Source of the DNA: Isochrysis galbana
Lineage: Eukaryota > Haptophyta > Isochrysidales > Isochrysidaceae
Length of the DNA stretch: 64,000 nt
Reading direction: 5' to 3'
Assembly (NCBI GenBank): GCA_018136815.1
Contig: CM030940.1
Coordinates: 4,054,245 to 4,118,244 of the forward strand
In this document: positions 53,201 to 61,275 of the stretch, piece by piece
Layout: each line of letters begins with the position of its first letter
How positions within the stretch are numbered: position 1 is the first letter of the stretch
The notes under the pieces: model-generated
Seen by the model: the letters and a program-made list of their open reading frames with translations, nothing else
What the model was told of the DNA's origin: nothing
Databases searched by the model: none
Position numbers and translations under genes: made by a program

Positions 53201-56200
53201 GGCCGGACGCTAGCCTATCAATAGCCTCTACAATGAGGGGTAGAGGGCTATCCTCGACGCGTAGCTTGGCGTTCGTGTCGCGGTAGTCCACGCAGAATCG
53301 AACGGAGCCATCTTTCTTGCTGACCAGGACTACTCGGGAAGCCCAAGCCGAATTTGACTTGCGAATAATGCCGGCGGCTTCCATCTTGGCTACCTCCTCT
53401 TCTATGATGAGCTCGCCTGCGCGGCCCACTCTAGACGGAGCATGCCGGTGAGGAACAGCACCGGGGTTGAGTGGCAACTCCACCTCGAGAACATGCGTAT
53501 GGTTTGGAGCCCCCGGGTGCAACGCGAAAGCTTTGATGCGCCGGGCCAAGAGTTGGCGTACTTCTTCTCGTTGATCGTCGGAAAGAAGCCGGTCTGGATC
53601 GATGGTGGCTGAGTCGAGTAGGGCTCGTTGCTCCTCGCTCAGCGCGGTGACAGGGTCACCATCCCCCTCGCTTCCAGTCGGAGTCCAGCCCCGGTGCAAC
53701 TTGAAACGCACCTGGAGCGAAGCTATCGGATGCAGAGACGGCAGGGTCAGCGCATTGACCCCGGTGTGGACGATCGTCACCGCGATGCGGTGATCGTCCG
53801 TGGGCGTGACCACCGTGGGCATTACGAGAGGAGACGAATCGAGAGCCTCGCGATTTGGTAGGCGGTCGACCAGCATCGCGCAGTCCGAATGATCTCGGAG
53901 AGCTAGCGGAACCCTGACCCAGATGGTTGCGCGGTGGAAGGCAGGAATCGTCACCGCTTGCTCCGTGTAGAGAAGGTATTCGGACGAGGTAGACGCCGGA
54001 GCTTTGGCCGCAAACTCGTCGGCAGACTCAAAGAGAGGTGTATAGAGTGGCTGCCTAGCATCAGCAGCAGCCTCACCCTCCGATCCGGCCGGGATCTCTC
54101 GTGTTCCCGTCGACCTCTCCAGAAAGTCGACAGTCAGCGGCTGACCGGGTGACATCGAGATAGCTCCGACGAAGCCGGAGTCCGCGACTGGGGGCGGCGC
54201 CGTGGAAACTCTGACTACACATTCGGAAAGGACTCTTGAAGAGTCTTCTGAATCGCCAGAGGCCGGACGGAGGCGGAGGCTTCCTTCCGAGCTCGCGGCG
54301 TCGAGAGAAATGGTAGCGGAGTGGGCGGCCAAAAAATCGTTCCCGAGCAGAAGCATCGCGTTTCCTTCGATGACCGCGAACGAATGACGGAAGAGGCGAC
54401 CGGACAAGGAGAAGACGAGGCTAGCCCGGCCCCTAGTGATGAGAGGAAGGCCGTCCGGCCCATGTAGGTTGGGGACGGTAGCGTCCGATACGCGTTCGAC
54501 GCAAGCGTCTTCAGGTAGTCGATCGAGAAGAGCAGTGGTGATTACTGACGGGCCCGCTCCAGTGTCAGCCAGGGTGCTGTTCACCGTGAGGGCAACGTCC
54601 GGGAGAACGAACCCTTGAGCTGCGCAGTCGCCATCGGCACGGCAGACCACGAGATCGCGGACATAGAGGCAGTGACGAGGGTAGAGTGGCGGCGGAGTGT
54701 CCGCGATAGATTCTACTGGAAGCGAGGTTCCGGCTCCGGGTGACGGGGTGGTTGGATTGGAGGCTGGCCTGGACGGAGAAGATTCATCGACGTGGGGCAC
54801 TCGCTCGATAGCGGCGGCTACCGTCTGCGGCACGAATGGTATTGAAGAGTATGGGGATGCCTTTGCTGAATTAGAGGGGTTAGGCACGCCATCATAGCCT
54901 AGCCCTCGACGGTCCGTCGGATGCCGAGGTTGATCCATTTGGCGTGACCATTCCTTCTCCAGGGACTTTTGCAAGGCTGTCTTCGGAAGCTTCGACAACT
55001 CGGAAAAACCAGCCGCACTGAGGCCCCTAGCGGCAGCCCCATCGCCACACAATGCCTGTGGAGTACCTTCTCCGTCGGCGGCGTCGGAGGGCTTGGTCTC
55101 GAGGGCCTGCATGCTCCGGTGTTCTGGAGTCTCGGGCGTATCATCTTCTCCCGAGTCCAGCCCAACATCCCCGTTTTCAAGTGGCCTTTCGGCTACGACC
55201 GAACCGGTCGGTTCGGCCACTCCTTCGTCGCCAGCCGTGAAGGAGGCGCTCGGAGATAGTGCATTGATGCCTTGAGAGCCCAGTCGAGACAAGATGGAAG
55301 GTTCCGACGGCTCCGCAGCTGCCGCTTGCTCAGCGATTTCTTGGGCGATGGAAGGCGTGACATCCTGCCACCGATGGACCCCCGAAATTACATCACGATC
55401 GAAGACCTGCCACTTGCTGCGGCGCTTCTTCACCGTGTTTGGAGGGCCTGGCGTTGTAGAGCGGTCCCTTATGGGCCACTCCCACGGCGTGAAGCGGTCT
55501 CCTTTCGCCTCGGTCCCGTCTTGCGATACGATAGTTTCCGAGTCCTCCTGATGAAGCAGGCGAGACGCATCGGCAACGGGGCCTACGTCCGGGATCACGA
55601 CAACCGAATCAGACACTAGCGAACCGCTGGGAGGCGTGAGGTGAGAGCTAGAAGCTGCTTCGCCTCTCCCCTCCATGAAGCGAGCCAGAGCCGTCCTCGG
55701 CTCAGCCAGTTCGAAGCCGGTCGAGCAGAGCGAAGGGCGTTCTCTCAAGCTGGCAGCAGCTTGGGAAATTGCCCAGTCCACCGTGAAGTCGAGCGAACGC
55801 GACGCCTTGGCTTCGCGCGCATAACGGCGCAAGACCGGCATCCACTGGGCCGCCATTGCACCGGCAATGCCCACATAGGTGCGGCTGCGAAGGGCGCCAC
55901 GGTGGGGCGACGGCGATAGATCCGCCATCGCGGATAGACGTCCCTCGACAATCTTCGAAGGCTGCAGGGGCGGGAGTGAAGCCGTCAGGTACAGGCCAGT
56001 TGCTTTTTGATGGCCCGTGCCGTGCTGCCACGGCTGCACAAACTGCCGCGGTCGCAACCCCCCGACTAAGGCGGAGGCTTCCGCGTGCATTCGAGGATTT
56101 TCGACGGCAACGAAAGGCGCGTTGGCGCTTGCCATGGCGAGGAAGACTCTAGCGGCGGATTCGAGAGCCTGGCGTCGTCCCGGCTCCCGATCGAGCCACT

Positions 56201-57848
56201 GGCAACTCACCGCCGACAAATACGTGCACGGCGGATGCGCGACCACGAGGTCCCAACCGAGGTTTTGAATGTGAAGAGCATCTCCGCAGAAGTGGGGAAT
56301 GTAGTCGATCTCCGACGGTCGTAGATCGCACGTCGCGACGTGCGCTCCGGCGAGTAGGAACATCGAAGACACGACCCCGCTAGCTTCACCGACGACTAGA
56401 ACGCGGGGTGGAGGAATCCCCTCGGCCGCGTCGAACGTCACGGCGTCGTGGATCGCCGCTAACTCAGCGCAAAGCTCGTCAAAATGCGTCGGCAGTACGG
56501 CAGAGGGTGATGAATGAGTGCTCGCGTGCGGCCGCCGCAAGGCTAGAGCAGCTTCGGCGAGATGGCGGGGCAAGATGACGGAGGAACCGCTAGCCCGGGC
56601 ACGGGAGGCGGCTAACATTTGGAGCTCGCGCGTAGGGGCGCGGGCAGCTTCAGTAGACTTGGCGGCCGAGGAACAACCAACCACGGCGATCCGGTGGATG
56701 GCCTCGGCAGTAGAATTCAGGGGGAGGGGGTCGTCGCCCTGAAGTTTCGGTGGGCTAGACCTGAAGGGGGTTGGCTCCGGCGGGCGATCCCTGGAACAGG
56801 GATCCTCCGGAGAGCCGAGAGAAAGAGGAGACGCCGGCGTCCGTGTGGGGCGCGACGAGAGATCGTAATCGACGGCCCCTGCGTCTCCCGAGTCTGGGGT
56901 GGCCACGGCGTGAGCGCGGAAAGCCGCAGCTCCCTTGGAACCTTCATCTTCATTGACTCCGGAAGCCGACCCTTCCGGGTCGGGAACCAGGTCAGAAACG
57001 AGAACAGGTGCAACTTCGAGACGAGAGAATGAACACGATGACGGAGAAATATAACGAACCGGGGAGAGAGGTGAGGAGGAGGCACAAGTCTCCGCCTCCA
57101 CTGCACGAGAACCTACGGTAGACAACGACAATTCGTCCGCAGAGCGGCTCCGGCTATGGCCCTTGGGAGAGAGGTCTCCAGTGGGGTCCCGAAGAGCAGA
57201 AACAGGTAAAGCAGCAACAACGTTTTCGGACGCGGCAGCGGCCACGTCGGACCTATCCATAGAACCTAGAGCAGAAGATGATACCGAGTCGACAGCCCTC
57301 GAGGGCTTTACAACTGACTGTTTACGAAACGAAGAGACCGAAGACGCGTCGGATCCACCTAGCCCACCCCCTTGGGCAGGGCCGTCGGGGGATGAATCCA
57401 GGGATGAAGATGCGTCGAAAGACCTAGGAGAATTAGAAGAAACCGAAGACAGCATAGTATCCGTAGAAATAGATTCCAAGAGGGGCAGCGAGCGAGAATC
57501 GGCCCCTAACATCCTAATAGCGTGCGGAGTAATAGAAGAACTTGTAGACGTACACGAATTTCGGAGAGTCGGGTCGCGACTATCTCCGGGGCAAACCTGT
57601 TTCCAGGAGCCCGGGTCAAGTGTCGACTCCGGCTTCCGAGATAGCCGTTCGGCGGGGGCTTCAGCCGGCGAGGCGGCTCCCACCGTCGAGGACTGAATAG
57701 AGCTAGAGACAGGGGGAGAATCGCCGCGTCGACAGCTCTTCTCCCCAAGCGGCGTAGGGATCGGATCGGGATGGTGGTGGTGGCGTTCAGGCCCACCGCC
57801 CGCGATGTTCTCCGCCAGGGTTTGAAGGACGGGGACCCCGCCGGACCC
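50205..57848 (-). CDS. Pol polyprotein: methyltransferase-like, protease, RT, RNase H, integrase, chromodomain
   Basis: The frame is open directly from the gag stop to 50205, 2547 aa. There is no ATG near its start (the first is about 110 codons in), consistent with readthrough. Residues here count from the GTG at 57683. About 425-630: phage-type cytosine methyltransferase-like domain (VLVVGEASG, HPPCTYLS, VENPRMHAEA, HQKATGLYL). About 1030-1110: aspartic protease (LADTGAGPSV). About 1410-1700: reverse transcriptase (VCFVDYRDTN-like segment, LPFGIQSGPSYM, MPYLDDVGIW with the active YLDD). About 1730-1850: RNase H (VKTDGASKLG, VVDHSALRWL, HQDADGLSRL). About 2035-2080: integrase HHCC finger. 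About 2100-2210: integrase core with D-D-35-E (CDVLSL, RTDAGSN, FVERAQQ). About 2395-2450: chromodomain (VEKLLDRRSHGGSIEYLVKW, RGYSIREATWEP). All catalytic residues I can check are present. Confidence 0.93.
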   Translation of the reverse strand, partial: GSGGVPVLQTLAENIAGGGPERHHHHPDPIPTPLGEKSCRRGDSPPVSSSIQSSTVGAASPAEAPAERLSRKPESTLDPGSWKQVCPGDSRDPTLRNSCTSTSSSITPHAIRMLGADSRSLPLLESISTDTMLSSVSSNSPRSFDASSSLDSSPDGPAQGGGLGGSDASSVSSFRKQSVVKPSRAVDSVSSSALGSMDRSDVAAAASENVVAALPVSALRDPTGDLSPKGHSRSRSADELSLSTVGSRAVEAETCASSSPLSPVRYISPSSCSFSRLEVAPVLVSDLVPDPEGSASGVNEDEGSKGAAAFRAHAVATPDSGDAGAVDYDLSSRPTRTPASPLSLGSPEDPCSRDRPPEPTPFRSSPPKLQGDDPLPLNSTAEAIHRIAVVGCSSAAKSTEAARAPTRELQMLAASRARASGSSVILPRHLAEAALALRRPHASTHSSPSAVLPTHFDELCAELAAIHDAVTFDAAEGIPPPRVLVVGEASGVVSSMFLLAGAHVATCDLRPSEIDYIPHFCGDALHIQNLGWDLVVAHPPCTYLSAVSCQWLDREPGRRQALESAARVFLAMASANAPFVAVENPRMHAEASALVGGLRPRQFVQPWQHGTGHQKATGLYLTASLPPLQPSKIVEGRLSAMADLSPSPHRGALRSRTYVGIAGAMAAQWMPVLRRYAREAKASRSLDFTVDWAISQAAASLRERPSLCSTGFELAEPRTALARFMEGRGEAASSSHLTPPSGSLVSDSVVVIPDVGPVADASRLLHQEDSETIVSQDGTEAKGDRFTPWEWPIRDRSTTPGPPNTVKKRRSKWQVFDRDVISGVHRWQDVTPSIAQEIAEQAAAAEPSEPSILSRLGSQGINALSPSASFTAGDEGVAEPTGSVVAERPLENGDVGLDSGEDDTPETPEHRSMQALETKPSDAADGEGTPQALCGDGAAARGLSAAGFSELSKLPKTALQKSLEKEWSRQMDQPRHPTDRRGLGYDGVPNPSNSAKASPYSSIPFVPQTVAAAIERVPHVDESSPSRPASNPTTPSPGAGTSLPVESIADTPPPLYPRHCLYVRDLVVCRADGDCAAQGFVLPDVALTVNSTLADTGAGPSVITTALLDRLPEDACVERVSDATVPNLHGPDGLPLITRGRASLVFSLSGRLFRHSFAVIEGNAMLLLGNDFLAAHSATISLDAASSEGSLRLRPASGDSEDSSRVLSECVVRVSTAPPPVADSGFVGAISMSPGQPLTVDFLERSTGTREIPAGSEGEAAADARQPLYTPLFESADEFAAKAPASTSSEYLLYTEQAVTIPAFHRATIWVRVPLALRDHSDCAMLVDRLPNREALDSSPLVMPTVVTPTDDHRIAVTIVHTGVNALTLPSLHPIASLQVRFKLHRGWTPTGSEGDGDPVTALSEEQRALLDSATIDPDRLLSDDQREEVRQLLARRIKAFALHPGAPNHTHVLEVELPLNPGAVPHRHAPSRVGRAGELIIEEEVAKMEAAGIIRKSNSAWASRVVLVSKKDGSVRFCVDYRDTNAKLRVEDSPLPLIVEAIDRLASGQGPLSSLFLCTLDLASGFWGIPIKESHKHITAFTTHRGKYEFNFLPFGIQSGPSYMCRLMDIVLGALAWEICMPYLDDVGIWSTGVGPSEEARAQASFEQMLHRLDLVLERLEWAGLTCKMSKCVFFATSTEYLGHVVSREGLKMDPKKVAAVADIDPSSINSLEAVRSFLGLCSYYRRFIRQFAAKAAPLTALTRKGCDVAKESQSEECRRAIQELKAAITSEPVLTPPRDDRPFIVKTDGASKLGIAGILSQLGDDNRERVVGYYARSLTSAERHWTVTEIELLAALESIRNWRPYLWGRRFKLVVDHSALRWLHTMKDQVAGGPASRLTRWALKLAEYRFDVEHKPGAVHQDADGLSRLASLEPEHEDEPLAGPAPLAVREPGLESLAEQERSHPVAAITRSVATARGLQALDRSRRRASDSGPAIQSSYLAPGTPTSEEMRAALAEDPFVEPLLGSRETVNHEPSGQGSPRQAAASGPIAEDDSCSSSVAPVPAQQSKMFRRFVVHDGLVYYRTVPDSTDPNSLVLYIPPSLRSRYLFAYHDRSGHLGVSRMSGLLRTRVYWPGMSSDVASYVRECHECTLAKPLPRALASPSGLSVGTYPFDVVYCDVLSLAPTHNFVPGVSGYDKLVVFIDSLTRWIEAEPSNGDPSSEVALDMFIRLIVTRYGVPRQLRTDAGSNLCSVLVSRILELTGTDLSSTEPYRHEGVGFVERAQQTLIRLMRASNEGGSHWVDHLPFLLLSLRASSGRVTSRSPASLIFGRELRLPAQLSDPKTVSPTALEAASADVRSYASRLNASLRLSWSSALEATLAAQAESARDATIKSQRPARFEPGDRVCMRLPGRANKLQFIYSGPYRVVEALSDTRYRLRDLENRLVKEEVHISNLRPYHTFVDEEPLADDEYIVEKLLDRRSHGGSIEYLVKWRGYSIREATWEPRSELLRRCSDLLDDYDRSVEETCPEDVESPEATSSSARDTPLPPVLDAPSSRTRSRLHSR
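55790..56412 (-). other. Phage-type DNA cytosine methyltransferase-like domain inside pol
   Basis: Visible motifs in order: a nucleotide-binding first strand and loop VLVVGEASGVVSSMFLLAGA, then ATCDLRPSE (motif II acidic residue); GDALHIQNLGWDLVVAHPPC with catalytic Cys in PPCTYLS (motif IV); FVAVENPRMHAEA (motif VI ENP); and PWQHGTGHQKATGLYLTASL (motif VIII region). This is the pattern of the compact phage and bacterial proteins annotated as DNA cytosine methyltransferases. I do not see a separate target-recognition domain, so activity is unproven. Confidence 0.72.
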
Positions 57849-57851
57849 CTA
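57849..57851 (-). promoter_or_regulatory. Candidate gag-pol stop-codon readthrough site (UAG)
   Basis: On the minus strand the gag frame reads CAG TAG GGG TCC GGC and the same frame stays open for 2547 codons. The downstream GGGGTCCGGCGGGGTCCCCG can form a GC-rich hairpin. Retroviruses and some retroelements with same-frame gag and pol use such suppressed stops. Confidence 0.65.
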
Positions 57852-59756
57852 CTGAGGCTTAACCCGGACCATCGAGCGAAGAAGCTTATGAATGTGCTCG
57901 TCCGATCCGCACTCTCCGCAGCCAGCCTCACACAGAAAGCGGATATATGGCTGACAGATGACGGGGTTGTGAGCACCGTCTCCCGTGCCATATTTCCAGG
58001 CTTCGCTGGATGGAGTGCCAGGAGGAGCTTGAGGTCGGAAAGCGCAGAAGGCACAGCCGTTTTCGTTCGTCCATTCGGTGATTCCCCTATTGATATCGTC
58101 CGTTCGTGGAGTTTCCATTGAATTATCGGCCGGTCGGCACTTTGCTAGCGCCGCCGAGACCCTTGGGTGCTTGGCATAGCCTGCTACGGCCCAGAAGCGG
58201 GCTCGGGCCCGATTCCAAAGCTCGGGCGTCCACCGGGATACGCCCAAATCGGGCGGTAGCCCTTGGCCGTTCGCCGGCGGATCGCAGCGACGGCTGGGCG
58301 GCCGAGACGAGCCTCCCTTTCGACCCGGTGGATCGGTCAGTATAGCCGGCAACGGTGAGTTGGAGTGGTAACTTGCCGGCGGTGCAGCAGCCCGATAATC
58401 AGGCTTCGAAGCAGGCGAATGTCCCTGTCCGCGAAGAGCTTCCGCCACGGTAGCTTGGACGGCCGCCTGCACGGCGGCAACCATGTCCGTGGTCGAAGCG
58501 GTCTTCTGGGACGAGGAAGTCTCGTTCTTTGCCTCGCCTGAGGCTTTAGTGCGTACGCTAGCCACGGTTTGCTTCGTCGAGGGCCGGGATTGATGACGCT
58601 TCACCCGAGCCTGCTCGTAAGGGCTGAGGTACCGTTGGCAGAGGTTGACGCACGAGAGCGCCGACCGACCTAGCTCGTGGTTCTCTACGCGGAAACGAGT
58701 CTCCGCGAGCACCTCCGCAAATTTAATAGCATTATCGACGCCGCGCTGAGGATCAACCTTATCGTTCCGGATGATTTCTTCGAACCTCTGGTTGATCTCA
58801 TGGGCCATGTTTGGATGATCCCACACGTTGGTGGAGTCAACCGCGGAATCGCCAAGCTTGCGGATGTAGGCGCGAACCAAATTCTTGCTGAGCTCACATA
58901 GATCAGCGCCAGCCTCGCGCTCCCTCATGCGGTCCCACTCCATCGACGCCGAGTCTTTCGCGAAACCATCGGCCCCGTTTGCGAAGGTCCCGTCGCATTT
59001 GCGAAGAAGGACGTCAGCAGCGAGGACAGGATTGAGAGCGAGGGCGCGGTCCTCCACTAGATCGAGGAGGAAGGCGAAGATGCGAGAATTGCCGCTGGAA
59101 TTGGCTCCGGCTGCCGCGAGGAGGGAGGTAAATATTTCGCGATGATCGCAGCCGAGCGCTAGTGCCCGCTCCAACGGCTTGATGAGAGTTAGCCGAAATT
59201 CGTTCCAGGCTGTCGCCGCGGTTTGAACGTTATCGGAGGCGAGGGCCTTTGGGAAGCGGAGCTCCGAAAGCTCTTTGCCCATCCTGACCTGATGGTGAAG
59301 GGTTTGCTCGGCTGAGAAGCGGCTACGCACCCATTTGAGCAAGTGGTCCTCCTCCATGAAAATTCGGCAATGCCAAACGTTGCCCGCCAGGGAGAGGTTG
59401 CTCTTCAAAATGGTGTGGATGAGCTCGTGCTCGTCGGAGTCGCGGTAAAGGGCGGCCAGATCGCGTGAAGGCAGGGCGAGGAGATTTTTCCACTCGCTTA
59501 CAACTGCCTCTCGCTCATCCATCCCCACCGCGAGGCAGGGGTCACGAGGGTGGCGAAGTGGCACCATCGGGGTCGGGCCCCGGTAAGGGCTTTGGTCCTG
59601 GCGGCGGGATTCCGATTTAGAGGTCGGGTACGCCGACCGTGGAACCCTAGAAGCCGGAGAGCTGTGGCCCTTTGGGTCTAGAGCAGGAGGCTCGCCCATG
59701 GGTGGTTCCCTCTGAACCGGCCTAGCAGAATCCGCAGCCGCCTCGGTCCGATCCAT
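57849..59756 (-). CDS. Gag polyprotein of the Gypsy element
   Basis: 635 aa from ATG 59756 (MDRTEAAADSARPVQREPPM). The N-terminal ~110 residues are Pro/Ser-rich. The central part (about residues 120-420) is helical and capsid-like (EWKNLLALPSRDLAALYRDS, FRLTLIKPLERALALGCDHR, EINQRFEEIIRNDKVDPQRG). A Ser/Ala-rich linker follows. The end has a cysteine/histidine cluster (CAFCAF ... CQPYIRFLCEAGCGECGSDE, then HIHKLL) in place of a simple CCHC knuckle. It ends in a UAG that is in frame with pol. Confidence 0.85.
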   Translation of the reverse strand: MDRTEAAADSARPVQREPPMGEPPALDPKGHSSPASRVPRSAYPTSKSESRRQDQSPYRGPTPMVPLRHPRDPCLAVGMDEREAVVSEWKNLLALPSRDLAALYRDSDEHELIHTILKSNLSLAGNVWHCRIFMEEDHLLKWVRSRFSAEQTLHHQVRMGKELSELRFPKALASDNVQTAATAWNEFRLTLIKPLERALALGCDHREIFTSLLAAAGANSSGNSRIFAFLLDLVEDRALALNPVLAADVLLRKCDGTFANGADGFAKDSASMEWDRMREREAGADLCELSKNLVRAYIRKLGDSAVDSTNVWDHPNMAHEINQRFEEIIRNDKVDPQRGVDNAIKFAEVLAETRFRVENHELGRSALSCVNLCQRYLSPYEQARVKRHQSRPSTKQTVASVRTKASGEAKNETSSSQKTASTTDMVAAVQAAVQATVAEALRGQGHSPASKPDYRAAAPPASYHSNSPLPAILTDPPGRKGGSSRPPSRRCDPPANGQGLPPDLGVSRWTPELWNRARARFWAVAGYAKHPRVSAALAKCRPADNSMETPRTDDINRGITEWTNENGCAFCAFRPQAPPGTPSSEAWKYGTGDGAHNPVICQPYIRFLCEAGCGECGSDEHIHKLLRSMVRVKPQ

Positions 59757-59989
59757 CGACGGACTTGAAGCGGGCTCTTGGCGGGCTTGGACCCCAGTCG
59801 CGGTGGGCCGGATTTTTTTTTGTATATATATGCAAAACAAACAAACACACCGCACTTCCAATGTGGGGTGGACAGTCCTCCGCTGCGACGCCCTCCTCTG
59901 CAGTGTCACCTGCAGTGTCCTCGAATCCATGGGGGACCGAGGAGACTCCGCACCTCGGTGGGACGGCGTCCAACGGCGGCACGATGCGC

Positions 59990-60290
59990 TGCATGAAGTA
60001 CGGGGCCGGCGCCGTGTGCACCGCCGCGCGCACGATGCGCATGATGGTGTACCCTGAGAGCTGGACCGACGGGATGCACTGCGTCGACTTCACGCACACG
60101 GTGCACGGCAAGGCCCAAGGCGCTCGACGCTCCACCGCCACTGGGACCTTCCACACCGTGCCGCTTCTGCCACCTTCACGCCGACAACCTGATCAAGCTG
60201 GACCAACAGAACCGCGGGGTTCACGGCGTGCGCTTGGACGAAACTTTCCACGCACGGGATCCCCGCGCGTGTGATTGCCACTCATCATGC
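59990..60290 (+). pseudogene. Frameshifted small coding stretch upstream of the MGQYF gene
   Basis: One frame reads MRCMKYGAGAVCTAARTMRM, MVYPESWTDGMHCVDFTHTV and HGKAQGARRSTATGTFHTV. After a one-base shift near 60160 it continues CRFCHLHADNLIKLDQQNRG, VHGVRLDETFHARDPRACD. Both parts look like protein, so a Cys/His-rich exon with an indel, or an intron I cannot place, is possible. Confidence 0.35.
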
Positions 60291-60392
60291 GCACGGCGTG
60301 CACACGCATCTGGCGAACATCCAGAGTCTTCCTCCCAGACATCTACACCCCGCTTCACTCTCCTCTTCCCCCACAAGCCTCGCTCCTTCACC

Positions 60393-60944
60393 ATGGGCCA
60401 GTACTTTGTCTTCATCGCCAAGCGACTCGGTCACCGCACCTACGAGGAGATCCGCGCCCCAGCCTTCAAGTTCTGCGAACACATGGAGGAGGGCATGAGC
60501 GGCGCCATCCTGGCGATGCTGCTCGTCACAGCATCTGGCATGGGCCGTGGATGTGGAGACTTCCGCGTGGATCTGGCCAAGGAACGCTACCCGTCGATGT
60601 GGGCACTCATCAAGCCTTACATGGGCCGTTGGTGCAAGGCAAACCTCATGCTCGTTGGCGACTACTCCGACGAGTACGACAGGCTCCCCAAGACCAAGTA
60701 CATTGGAGACGAGGCCGCCGTCGCGTACCTCTGTATGGAATATATCATGGCTGAAACGAATCCCATGGTGCAAGTGCACCGAGCAGCTGGCAAACTCTAC
60801 ATGGAGAACAAGAAGGCCGTCCTCGCACGCGTCACGGACCTCGCCACCCAAGATCAGCCAAGCGACACCGTCGCCTGCCAGCAGAATGACGAGGAAGACG
60901 GATGTGAGAAAAAGACGAAGAAGATGAAAACTCAGCACGCGTAG
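60393..60944 (+). CDS. Conserved small protein of the MGQYF/W type, function unknown
   Basis: 183 aa from ATG 60393; the frame is open upstream, but MGQYFVFIAKRLGHRTYEEI is the recognisable start. It recalls small eukaryotic proteins beginning MGQYW/Y that share a 'GGDF ... GRW...D...LVGDYS' core; here GRGCGDFRVDLAKERYP, MGRWCKANLMLVGDYSDEYD and YIGDEAAVAYLCMEY. No catalytic motif or family function is known to me. It ends in a Lys-rich tail (KKTKKMKTQ) that may be a nuclear signal. No introns. A 25-bp direct repeat (ACCAAAARGAAAACAAATAA) follows at 60958 and 61011. It lies just upstream of the Gypsy element on the other strand. Confidence 0.55.
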   Translation: MGQYFVFIAKRLGHRTYEEIRAPAFKFCEHMEEGMSGAILAMLLVTASGMGRGCGDFRVDLAKERYPSMWALIKPYMGRWCKANLMLVGDYSDEYDRLPKTKYIGDEAAVAYLCMEYIMAETNPMVQVHRAAGKLYMENKKAVLARVTDLATQDQPSDTVACQQNDEEDGCEKKTKKMKTQHA

Positions 60945-61081
60945 CTGGGGGTATAATAGACCAAAAGGAAAACAAATAACCTGACAATTATAATATTGAG
61001 CCTTGTGTATATACCAAAAAGAAAACAAATAACCTGGCCCTCTTTTGACGGAACGCGACTTCAAGGGCCGCTTACCGGGCT

Positions 61082-61275
61082 TAAAAAAGTCTGAAGGCGC
61101 TTCAGGGCTACACACCTACTAGTCGTCCGGTACCCATTACTGCCCCGCCGCCAACGCCCTTTAGCTCCCTTCCCTCCACCTCCTCCCCTTAATTCCTTTT
61201 TCTTTGGTTTCCGGGGTGCGGCCCAGGTGCACTACCATGGGCCCGGTTTGGAGTGTGGGGTTTGGGGCGGCCCTC
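61082..61275 (+). repeat. Dispersed repeat R1, copy 4
   Basis: TTAAAAAAGTCTGAAGGCGC, GGGCTACACACCTACTAG, CCCTCCACCTCCTCCCCTTA, TTTCTTTGGTTTCCGGGGTG and CCATGGGCCCGGTTTGGAGT match 741-960 and the split copy at 42870-43964. Confidence 0.7.

Larger units (their letters stand above)
48600..59810 (-). mobile_element. Ty3/Gypsy chromovirus with methyltransferase-like domain
   Basis: The minus-strand order is gag (59756-57849), in-frame UAG, then a 7.6-kb pol frame (methyltransferase-like domain, protease, RT, RNase H, integrase, chromodomain) ending at 50205, followed by about 1.6 kb of non-coding 3' sequence. A purine tract ending GTGGGTGGGGCAG near 50030, followed by TGCGTACG, is a candidate polypurine tract and start of a 3' LTR. 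A matching 5' LTR and primer-binding site are not evident upstream of gag, where an A9 run at about 59813-59821 (minus) abuts unrelated sequence. The coding part is intact, indicating a young insertion despite the missing 5' end. The outer limits are approximate. Confidence 0.85.

Noticed and set aside
60285..61115. 276-codon minus-strand frame over the MGQYF gene
   Set aside because: It is antisense to the better-supported plus-strand gene.
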